Shown: piece by piece, positions 49,566 to 56,160 of the stretch
How positions within the stretch are numbered: position 1 is the stretch's first letter
How the letters are laid out: each line of letters opens with the position of its first letter
Assembly (NCBI GenBank): GCA_947581795.1
Contig: CANPVS010000004.1
Span: forward strand, 1 to 64,000
Source of the DNA: an uncultured Oscillospiraceae bacterium
GTDB lineage: Bacteria > Bacillota > Clostridia > Oscillospirales > Oscillospiraceae
Reading direction: 5' to 3'
Length of the DNA stretch: 64,000 bases
The notes under the pieces: model-generated
Told to the model about the DNA's origin: nothing
What the model saw: the letters and a program-made list of their open reading frames with translations, nothing else
Database searches by the model: none
Translations under genes and position numbers: made by a program

Positions 49566-50714
49566 TTATTTAAAAATAAAAAACCTCTCTATCTCTTCTC
49601 TTGCCGCGCCGCTGCGGCCGGAGATCATCTGGCTCTGGCCGCCGCCCCGGGCCTGGAGGGCCGGGCCGTTTTCCTTGATGAAGGCCCGCATGTCCTGAGA
49701 CTTGCTTGACATGACGAAGCGGTAAGCCCCATCCTCTCCGGAGAACACCGCGCACACGCCGCCGCATTTTTCCATCCCGGCGTTGGCCAGGATACGCAGG
49801 ACCTCCTCGTCCCCGTCGGCGAAGAGGACCATGTTCCCCGCCGTTGGGGCCAGGGCCGCGGCCCGGGCCTCAGCGGCCGATTTGCGCAGGCCCGCCAGCT
49901 CCCGCTTCAGTTCATCCCGCTGGGCCGCGAGCCGTTCCACGCCCCCGGCGATACCCGCCTGGGGCACGTTCAGCGCCGCCGAGATGGCCGCATCCGCGGC
50001 GTACCGGGCGCCGTAGTCCGCCAGGGCGTCGGATCCGGCCTTCATCCAGATGCGCACGCCGCCCCGGTGGCGCATGAAGTCCAAAAGCTTTATCATGCCG
50101 ACTTGGCCCGTGGAGCTCACATGGGGCGCACAGCAGGCGCACATGTCCACCCCATCGATGAACACGATGCGCACGTTTTCGGTCAGGTCCAGCTTGCTGC
50201 GGTAGTCCAGCTCCTTCAGTTCTCCCATCGAGGGGAACCGGGCCCGGACCGTCTGGTCCCGCCAGACCACCTGGTTGGCCCGCCGCTCCAGGTCGTTCAG
50301 CTGCTCCCGGGTGAGCTCCCCGTTAAAATCGATGGTACATCCGTCCTGGCCCAGGTGGAAGCCCACGTTGTCGTAACCGTAGAGGCTGTGGGCCAGGCCC
50401 GAGACGATGTGCTCCCCGGAGTGGGTCTGCATCTTCCGGAACCGCTCCGGCCAGTCTATGCGGCCCCGGACCGTCCCGCCCACGGGCAGGGGCCCGTCGG
50501 TCAGGTGGGTGATCAGGCCGCCCTTCTCGTGCACGTCCAGCACCCGCACGCCGCCCAGCTCGCCGGTGTCCGCCGTCTGGCCCCCCTCCTCGGGGAAAAA
50601 GGCGGTGGCCCGCAGGATAACGGCCCAGCCGTTTTTTGTCTCCTCACAGGACAGGACCTCCGCCTGGAAATCCTGGATATAGGCGTCCTCATAGTAGAGC
50701 TTTCTCGTCTGCAT
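49566..50714 (-). CDS. Alanyl-tRNA editing protein AlaX-L
   Basis: 382 aa. N-terminal AlaRS-like second additional domain with the editing site HxxxH (MQTHSGEHIVSG, about 95-106) and the second metal pair CACCAPH. The C-terminal DHHA1 domain contains ARGGGQSQMISG. This freestanding relative of AlaRS removes Ser or Gly wrongly attached to tRNA-Ala. Full-length AlaX-L size. Divergent from the DUF1294 gene, whose -35 abuts its start. Confidence 0.92.
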   Translation of the reverse strand: MQTRKLYYEDAYIQDFQAEVLSCEETKNGWAVILRATAFFPEEGGQTADTGELGGVRVLDVHEKGGLITHLTDGPLPVGGTVRGRIDWPERFRKMQTHSGEHIVSGLAHSLYGYDNVGFHLGQDGCTIDFNGELTREQLNDLERRANQVVWRDQTVRARFPSMGELKELDYRSKLDLTENVRIVFIDGVDMCACCAPHVSSTGQVGMIKLLDFMRHRGGVRIWMKAGSDALADYGARYAADAAISAALNVPQAGIAGGVERLAAQRDELKRELAGLRKSAAEARAAALAPTAGNMVLFADGDEEVLRILANAGMEKCGGVCAVFSGEDGAYRFVMSSKSQDMRAFIKENGPALQARGGGQSQMISGRSGAAREEIERFFIFK

Positions 50715-50717
50715 CGG

Positions 50718-50746
50718 TTGACCTCCCAGGGAAAAAAGTGTATACT
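50718..50746 (+). promoter_or_regulatory. Promoter giving a leaderless DUF1294 mRNA
   Basis: TTGACC (50718-50723), 17 bp, TATACT (50741-50746). Standard spacing puts +1 at 50753, the A of the start codon. Confidence 0.75.
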
Positions 50747-50752
50747 TCGGCC

Positions 50753-51034
50753 ATGGATATCTATAAGATAGGGTTCCTATATCTGGAAGCGGTGAATCTG
50801 CTGACGCTGGTGGTGTTCGGTCTGGACAAGCACCGGGCGAAGGTCCACCGGGAGCGTATCCCGGAGGCGGCCCTGCTGGGGCTCGCCGCCCTGGGGGGCA
50901 GCATCGGGGCTCTGGCCGGGATGTACCTCTTCCGCCACAAGACCCAAAAGCGGAAGTTCACCGTGGGCGTCCCCCTCATCCTTCTGGGGGAGGTGGGTTT
51001 CTTCCTGCTGCTGTTCTTCGCGGTGTCCCACTGA
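50753..51034 (+). CDS. DUF1294 family membrane protein
   Basis: 93 aa with three hydrophobic segments. VNLLTLVVFGLDKHRAK (DxxxA), RIPEAALLGLAALGGSIGALAGMYLFRHKT and KRKFTVGVPLIL match DUF1294. No ribosome site lies upstream of the ATG at 50753. The -10 box is 6 bp away, so the mRNA is probably leaderless. No other start in frame fits the family N-terminus. Next gene psuG follows at 43 nt with its own ribosome site. Function unknown. Confidence 0.85.
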   Translation: MDIYKIGFLYLEAVNLLTLVVFGLDKHRAKVHRERIPEAALLGLAALGGSIGALAGMYLFRHKTQKRKFTVGVPLILLGEVGFFLLLFFAVSH

Positions 51035-51076
51035 GGATATCCTACATTGTAGAGTTTTTTCGGAGGTGCGTCAAGC

Positions 51077-51991
51077 ATGAATCGATACCTTGATATAAAA
51101 CCTGAGGTGGCCCAGGCTCTGGCCGCGGGCAAGCCTGTGGTGGCCCTGGAGAGCACCATCATCTCCCACGGCATGCCCTGGCCCCAGAACGCCGAGACAG
51201 CCTTCGCCGTGGAGGACGTGATCCGCGCTCACGGGGCCGTGCCCGCCACCGTCGCCGTCATCGGCGGCCGTCTGAAGGCGGGGCTTGAAAAGTCCGAGAT
51301 CGAATATCTGGCCAAGAAGGGCCAGGCCGTCACCAAGGCCAGCCGCCGGGATCTTCCCGTTCTGTGCGCCCGGGGCGAGGATGGGGCCACCACCGTGGCC
51401 GCCACTATGATCGTGGCGGCGCTGGCCGGCATCAGGGTCTTCGCCACCGGCGGCATCGGCGGCGTCCACCGGGGCGCCGAGACCACCATGGACATCTCCG
51501 CCGATCTGGAGGAGCTGGCCCGGACGCCGGTGCTGGTGGTCTGCGCCGGAGCCAAGTCCATCCTGGACCTGGGGCTGACCCTGGAGTACCTGGAGACCAA
51601 GGGCGTGGCTGTGTGCGGCTATCGGACCGACGAACTGCCCGCCTTCTACACCCGCACCAGCGGCTTCGGCGTGGATTTCCGGGCCGACAGCCCCAAAGAG
51701 CTGGCCGCCGCCTTCGCCGCCCAGCAGGCCCTGGGCTATCCCGGCGGCATGCTGTGCACCAACCCCATCCCGGAGAAGTGGTCCATGGACCCGGCGGTCA
51801 TCAACGCCGCCATCGACCAGGCCATCGCCGAGAGCGTCCAGCAGGGCGTGAAGGGAAAGAAGGTCACCCCCTTCCTCCTGGCCCGGGTCAAGGACATCAC
51901 CGGGGGCGACAGCCTGGAGTCCAACATCCAGCTGGTGCTCAATAATGCCGCCCTGGCCGCCGACACCGCCGCGGAGCTGTGCCGGATGTAA
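51077..51991 (+). CDS. psuG: Pseudouridine-5'-phosphate glycosidase
   Basis: 304 aa. Signatures: VALESTIISHGMPWPQNAETA at the N-terminus, ITKASRRDL (catalytic Lys region, here VTKASRRD), GATTVAATM, ATGGIGGVHRGAE and GVPVCGY-type GVAVCGYRTDELPAFYTR. Splits pseudouridine-5'-phosphate into uracil and ribose-5-phosphate. GGAGGTGCG precedes the ATG. No psuK kinase is adjacent. Confidence 0.93.
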   Translation: MNRYLDIKPEVAQALAAGKPVVALESTIISHGMPWPQNAETAFAVEDVIRAHGAVPATVAVIGGRLKAGLEKSEIEYLAKKGQAVTKASRRDLPVLCARGEDGATTVAATMIVAALAGIRVFATGGIGGVHRGAETTMDISADLEELARTPVLVVCAGAKSILDLGLTLEYLETKGVAVCGYRTDELPAFYTRTSGFGVDFRADSPKELAAAFAAQQALGYPGGMLCTNPIPEKWSMDPAVINAAIDQAIAESVQQGVKGKKVTPFLLARVKDITGGDSLESNIQLVLNNAALAADTAAELCRM

Positions 51992-52019
51992 CTTACCAAA
52001 AAATACCTGCAAAAAGGTG

Positions 52020-52048
52020 TTGACAAACGCTTTTCCCCGCGTTATAAT
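52020..52048 (+). promoter_or_regulatory. Consensus promoter of the Trp T-box transcript
   Basis: TTGACA (52020-52025), 17 bp, TATAAT (52043-52048): a perfect sigma-A promoter. +1 near 52055. Confidence 0.92.
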
Positions 52049-52054
52049 GCAGCC

Positions 52055-52345
52055 AAATTCAATACAGTAAACCGTTGATGAAGAGTAAGTAACCTTTCCT
52101 GAGCGTGTCACAGAGAGCCGCGGGTGCTGGAAGCGCGGTACAGGCCGGAATGTGCGAATGGACTTCGGAGGGCGATCGGAAGGCGGCTGTAAGCTGCCCT
52201 ATGTGAGACGGAGAGAGGCGCTCCGTGAACAACGCCGCCGCGTGACAGCGCGGAGCAAAGCGGGCGCGTGAGCGCCAAGCCGGGTGGCACCGCAGGACGT
52301 ATACCACATCCTGTCCCAGCAGAAATGCAGGGACAGGATGTTTTT
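52055..52345 (+). promoter_or_regulatory. T-box riboswitch, tryptophan specific
   Basis: Stem I begins with GATGAAGAGTAAGTAACC. The specifier loop GAATGGACTTCGGAG holds TGG (52159-52161), the Trp codon. The antiterminator contains GGGTGGCACCGC (52282-52293), whose TGGC matches tRNA-Trp ending GCCA. Terminator stem ACATCCTGTCCC (52306-52317) / GGGACAGGATGT (52330-52341) then TTTTT. Uncharged tRNA-Trp allows read-through into trpXYZ. Confidence 0.95.
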
Positions 52346-52410
52346 CGTCAAAAAACAAGTTTTTGACTTCATGTTTTAAACTGCTCGGCGGAAGTGAATC
52401 CCGCCGGCAG

Positions 52411-52440
52411 AAATTCAAAATTCAAATGAATTTTGAATTT
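52411..52440. repeat. Perfect AT-rich palindrome in the trpX leader
   Basis: AAATTCAAAATTCA (52411-52424), 2-nt loop, TGAATTTTGAATTT (52427-52440): 14 bp without mismatch. A GC hairpin CGCGCGG / CCGCGCG follows. Confidence 0.6.
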
Positions 52441-52508
52441 ACGCGCGGCCCACCGCGCGGCTCGCCCTGACCGGGCTTCGCAAACTAATCCATGAGGAGG
52501 TACAGCAA

Positions 52509-52541
52509 ATGTTCATATTGTCCAGACGATGGCGGGCGTAA
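52509..52541 (+). CDS. Ten-codon leader ORF with one Trp codon
   Basis: ATG at 52509 is 8 nt after AGGAGG. It encodes MFILSRRWRA and ends with TAA. The Trp codon (52530-52532) is the only one. It lies between the T-box and trpX. Could be a translated leader coupling Trp supply to trpX, or chance. The strong ribosome site is the only support. Confidence 0.35.
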   Translation: MFILSRRWRA

Positions 52542-52617
52542 GGACACACCCACGAAACATGAACATATCCAACACCAAAAATCTAAAATGAGAAAGTATG
52601 AAAAGGAGATAACGAAA

Positions 52618-53634
52618 ATGAAGAAGCTCATCTGCACTGTAATGGCCCTTGTTATGGTCCTGGCTCTGGCGGCCCCCGCCATGGCCGAAGGCGAGACCTA
52701 TAAAGTCGGCATCTGCAACTACGTGGATGACGCGTCCCTGAACCAGATCGTGGAGAACATCCAGTCCCAGCTGGAGGCCATCGGCGAGGAGAAGGGCGTG
52801 ACCTTCGAGGTCAGCTACGACAACCCCAACGGCGACGCCGCCGTCATGGACCAGATCATCCAGAACTTCATCGCCGACGGCGTGGACCTGATGGTGGGCG
52901 TGGCCACCCCCGTGGCTATGGCCATGCAGGCCGCCACCGAGGACAACCAGATCCCCGTGATCTTCTCCGCCGTGTCCGACCCCGAGGCCGCCGGCCTTGT
53001 GGAGAGCAATGAAGCCCCCGGCGCCAACATCACCGGCACCTCCGACTTCCTGGACACCAACGCCGTTATGAACCTGATCTTCGCCGCCGACCCCGAGGCG
53101 GACCTGATCGGCCTTCTGTATGACCTGGGGCAGGATTCCTCCGCCACCCCCATCGCCGCCGCCAAGGAGTTCCTGGACGAGAAGGGCATCGAGTACAAGG
53201 AGTACAACGGCACCACCATCCCCGAGGTCCAGCTGGCTGTGGAATCCATGATCGCCGACGGTGTGGACGCGGTGTTCACCCCCTCCGACAACACCATCAT
53301 GACCGCCGAGCTCAGCATCTATGAGGAGCTGGCCGAGGCCGGCATCCCCCACTACACCGGCGCCGACTCCTTCGCCCTGAACGGCGCGTTCCTGGGCTAC
53401 GGCGTGGACTACGCCAACCTGGGCGTGGAGACCGCCAACATGATCGCCCAGGTCCTGATCGACGGCGAGGACCCCGCTGAACTGCCCGTCATGACCTTCG
53501 ACAATGGCACCGCCACCATCAACACCGACGTGTGCGAGCAGATCACCGGCAAGACCTTCGACGAACTGGCCGAGCTCTTCGCCGACCTGTGCACCGCCGT
53601 GAAGCCCATTGAGACCGCTGAAGAGTTTGAGTAA
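52618..53634 (+). CDS. trpX: Tryptophan ABC transporter substrate-binding protein
   Basis: 338 aa. Signal peptide MKKLICTVMALVMVLALAAP then AMA-E; no lipobox. ABC_sub_bind (PF04392-type) periplasmic fold: NYVDDASLNQIVENIQSQLE, DGVDLMVGVATPVAMAMQAA, FSAVSDPEAAGLV and GYGVDYANLGVETANMIAQV. Its family, the Trp T-box and the trpY/trpZ neighbours identify TrpX. AAAAGGAGATAACGAAA precedes the ATG at 52618. Confidence 0.92.
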   Translation: MKKLICTVMALVMVLALAAPAMAEGETYKVGICNYVDDASLNQIVENIQSQLEAIGEEKGVTFEVSYDNPNGDAAVMDQIIQNFIADGVDLMVGVATPVAMAMQAATEDNQIPVIFSAVSDPEAAGLVESNEAPGANITGTSDFLDTNAVMNLIFAADPEADLIGLLYDLGQDSSATPIAAAKEFLDEKGIEYKEYNGTTIPEVQLAVESMIADGVDAVFTPSDNTIMTAELSIYEELAEAGIPHYTGADSFALNGAFLGYGVDYANLGVETANMIAQVLIDGEDPAELPVMTFDNGTATINTDVCEQITGKTFDELAELFADLCTAVKPIETAEEFE

Positions 53635-53655
53635 AATTAAAGGGAGAGCCGAGCC

Positions 53656-53893
53656 AAAGCCTCCCTCTGACGAGGGAGGTAGCACGGCGAGGTAGGGTCC
53701 CCGCGCGAGCCCAGCGAAGCGGGTCGCGTGGGGAGAGGAGGAGCCGCGAGTCATTCGAGCTTTGCCGCTTGCTGCAAAGGGAGACCTGGCTTGCGTGCTC
53801 CGACGATGACGGAGGGAGAGAATTCAAAATCTCTCCCCCAGTCACCGCCAAAGGCGGCGACAGCCCCCTCGTCAGAGGGGGCCTTCCATAATG
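53656..53893. repeat. Repeat A interrupted by nested repeat B, copy 2
   Basis: Repeat A starts GCCTCCCTCTGACGAGGGAGG, continues to GGCGA, resumes at TGACGGAGGGAGAGAATTC and ends CCCCCTCGTCAGAGGGGGCC. Inside, repeat B (about 53692-53808) shows the hairpin CCGCGCGA / TCGCGTGG, then TTCGAGCTTTGCCGCTTGC and GGGAGACCTGGCTTGCGTGC. Short CGA on both sides of B may be a target duplication. The unit lies between trpX and trpY without stopping the operon's gene order. Confidence 0.75.
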
Positions 53894-53922
53894 TAACTAT
53901 CCTTTCCCCTGGAGGAAAAACC

Positions 53923-54849
53923 ATGTCATTAACCGCGATCTTGTCCCTGGTGCAGACGGCCCTGGAGCTGGGCGTCATCTGCTCGCTGACCGTGCTGGCC
54001 CTGTTTTTGAGCTACTCCATGCTGAACGTGTGCGACCTCTCCACCGACGGCTGCTTCACCCTGGGCGCCGCCGTGGGGGCCGTGGTGGCCATTGCCGGCC
54101 ACCCGTGGCTGTCCATCCCCGCCGCCATGGGCGCGGGGGTGCTCTCCGGCTTCATCACCGCCGTGCTGCAGACCCGCATGGGCATTGACAGCCTGCTGGC
54201 CGGCATCATTGTGAACACCGGCCTGTACTCCATCAACATCGCCGTCATGGGCAAGTCGTCGCTGCTCAACATGAACAAGACCGTGACGGTCTTCACCAAA
54301 CTCAAGGACGCCCTCGCGGACACGCCCCTGGCCAAGTACTATGAGCTCATCATCGCCCTGGCCGCGGCGGCGCTGGTTATCCTTTTCCTGGCCCTGTTCC
54401 TCCGGACCCGCCTGGGTCTGGCCATCCGGGCCACCGGCAACAACCCCGACATGGTCCGCTCCTCCTCCATCAATCCCGTCTTCACCACCACGGTGGGTCT
54501 GTGCGTGGCCAACGCCTTCACGGGCCTTTCCGGGTGTCTGCTGGCCCAGAGCCAGAAATCCGTGAACATCGACATAGGCTCCGGCATGGTGACCATCGCC
54601 CTGGCCAGCCTCCTGATCGGCCAGACCTTCATGGGCAAGGGCTCCATCGCCAAGCGGGCGGTGGGCATGGTCCTGGGCTCCATCATCTTCCGGCTGGTGT
54701 ACACCATTGCCCTGCGGCTCAATATGCCCGCGTTCATGCTGAAGCTGGTGAGCTCCGTGATCGTGGTGCTGGCCATCGCGGGGCCCTATCTGAAGACCCA
54801 GCTGCCCATGCTCCGCAAGCGGCTGGCCGCCGGAAAGGGGGCCAAGTAA
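53923..54849 (+). CDS. trpY: Tryptophan ABC transporter permease
   Basis: 308 aa with about eight to nine hydrophobic segments, BPD_transp_2-type permease. FLSYSMLNVCDLSTDGCFTLGAA at the N-terminus and GLAIRATGNNPDMVRSSSIN in the middle are typical of the YtrF/TrpY group. CCTGGAGGAAAAACC precedes the ATG at 53923; the longer frame to 53728 runs through repeat sequence and is rejected. Ends directly before trpZ. Confidence 0.9.
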   Translation: MSLTAILSLVQTALELGVICSLTVLALFLSYSMLNVCDLSTDGCFTLGAAVGAVVAIAGHPWLSIPAAMGAGVLSGFITAVLQTRMGIDSLLAGIIVNTGLYSINIAVMGKSSLLNMNKTVTVFTKLKDALADTPLAKYYELIIALAAAALVILFLALFLRTRLGLAIRATGNNPDMVRSSSINPVFTTTVGLCVANAFTGLSGCLLAQSQKSVNIDIGSGMVTIALASLLIGQTFMGKGSIAKRAVGMVLGSIIFRLVYTIALRLNMPAFMLKLVSSVIVVLAIAGPYLKTQLPMLRKRLAAGKGAK

Positions 54850-55635
54850 ATGCTCACCCTTTCCAACATCTCCAAGACCTTCAACCCCGGCACCGTCAAC
54901 GAGAAGACAGCCATCTCCGGCCTCAGCCTCCATTTGGACCCCGGCGACTTCGTCACCATCATCGGCGCCAACGGCGCGGGCAAGTCCACCCTCTTCAACG
55001 CCATCGCCGGCAGCTTCTACCCCGACACCGGCTCCATCACCCTGGACGGCAGGGATATCACCTTCATGCCCGAGTTCAAGCGGGCCAAGGACATCGGCCG
55101 CTTGTTCCAGGACCCCATGCGGGGCAGCGCCCCCGGCATGACCATCGAGGAGAACCTGGCCCTGGCCGCGGGGGGCGGCGGCTGGCTGAGCCACGTGTCC
55201 AAAGCCGAGATCAATAAGTTCCGGGATCGGCTGGCCCTGCTGGACATGGGTCTTGAAAACCGGATGCGCCAGCCCGTGGGTCTCCTCTCCGGCGGCCAGC
55301 GCCAGGCCCTGACCCTGCTCATGGCCACCATGGTGCCCCCCAAGCTGCTTCTGCTGGACGAACACACCGCCGCCCTGGACCCGGGCACGGCGGAGAAGGT
55401 CCTGGCCCTCACCGAGAGCATCGTCCGGGAGGGGCGCCTCACCTGCATGATGATCACCCACAACATGTCCTCCGCGCTGGCGCTGGGCAACCGGACGCTG
55501 ATGATGGATTCCGGGCGGATCATCCTGGACCTGAAGGGCGGCGAGCGCAACGGTCTCACCGTGGACGATCTGCTTCGCATGTTCAAGGAGAACGTGGGCA
55601 AAGCCCTTGATAATGACCGCATGCTCCTATCATAG
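54850..55635 (+). CDS. trpZ: Tryptophan ABC transporter ATP-binding protein
   Basis: 261 aa. Walker A GANGAGKSTLFNA, Q-loop GRLFQDPMRG, signature LLSGGQRQALTL, Walker B LLLLDEHTAALDP, H-loop MITHNM. Starts one nucleotide after the trpY stop. Completes the TrpXYZ importer. Confidence 0.93.
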   Translation: MLTLSNISKTFNPGTVNEKTAISGLSLHLDPGDFVTIIGANGAGKSTLFNAIAGSFYPDTGSITLDGRDITFMPEFKRAKDIGRLFQDPMRGSAPGMTIEENLALAAGGGGWLSHVSKAEINKFRDRLALLDMGLENRMRQPVGLLSGGQRQALTLLMATMVPPKLLLLDEHTAALDPGTAEKVLALTESIVREGRLTCMMITHNMSSALALGNRTLMMDSGRIILDLKGGERNGLTVDDLLRMFKENVGKALDNDRMLLS

Positions 55636-55636
55636 T

Positions 55637-55804
55637 CGTTTGAAAGGGAGACCCTTTCAAACGAGAAGACTGCGGCCCGCTGCAGCGCAAAGCGCCCCCA
55701 TCCGATGGATGGGGGCGTTCACGTTTGCGGGCCGTAAAGAATGATTTCCGAGGCGCATGTCCTCGGAAATCATATCCCACTTCATTCGGCTCTGCGGAGC
55801 CGAA
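55637..55804. terminator. Cluster of four hairpins between trpZ and rpmE
   Basis: CGTTTGAAAGGG / CCCTTTCAAACG (55637-55663), GCGCCCCCATCC / GGATGGGGGCG (about 55689-55716), ATGATTTCCGAGG / CCTCGGAAATCAT (55741-55773) and TTCGGCTC / GAGCCGAA (55785-55804). All perfect or nearly so, without T-runs. They end both convergent transcripts. Confidence 0.65.
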
Positions 55805-55832
55805 CTCTGCGAGGCAGATATAGCATCGTAGC

Positions 55833-56036
55833 TTACTTGCCCAGGCCGTACTTGCGGTTGAACTTATCCACGCGGCCGCTGGTGTCCACCAGCTTCTGCT
55901 TGCCGGTGAAGAACGGGTGGCACTTGGAGCAGATCTCAACGGTGATGTTCTCCCGGGTGGAGCCGGTCTCGATCACGTTGCCGCAGGCGCAGCGGATGGT
56001 AGTGTGGTAGTACTTGGGATGGATGCCTTCCTTCAT
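55833..56036 (-). CDS. rpmE: 50S ribosomal protein L31
   Basis: 67 aa, zinc-binding (C+) form. Cys pairs in RCACGN and CSKCHPF bind zinc. [13 protein letters not shown] and [23 protein letters not shown] are diagnostic. The ATG at 56036 has GAGGTGACTATC upstream, and a start three codons earlier lacks support. Confidence 0.97.
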   Translation of the reverse strand: MKEGIHPKYYHTTIRCACGNVIETGSTRENITVEICSKCHPFFTGKQKLVDTSGRVDKFNRKYGLGK

Positions 56037-56103
56037 GATAGTCACCTCAGTTCAGGCTGTCTTGAGTGCGGATACATGCCCGCCGTTACAAGACGCAAAT
56101 GGT

Positions 56104-56132
56104 ATATTAACATACCTTTTCAAAAAGCGCAA
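56104..56132 (-). promoter_or_regulatory. Promoter of rpmE
   Basis: On the minus strand, TTGCGC (56132-56127), 17 bp, TAATAT (56109-56104) with TGT extension. The -10 lies in the palindrome GGTAT / ATACC (56101-56116), a possible operator (zinc control of L31 is known elsewhere). Confidence 0.55.
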
Positions 56133-56160
56133 CGTTTTTTTGTGTCAAACCGCCCTTTTT

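Noticed and set aside
38957-53893. Repeats A and B as insertion sequences
   Set aside because: No transposase gene is near any copy; they are short, palindromic and non-coding.
53728-53922. N-terminal extension of trpY
   Set aside because: The frame runs through repeat sequence; the ATG at 53923 has GGAGG at the right distance.
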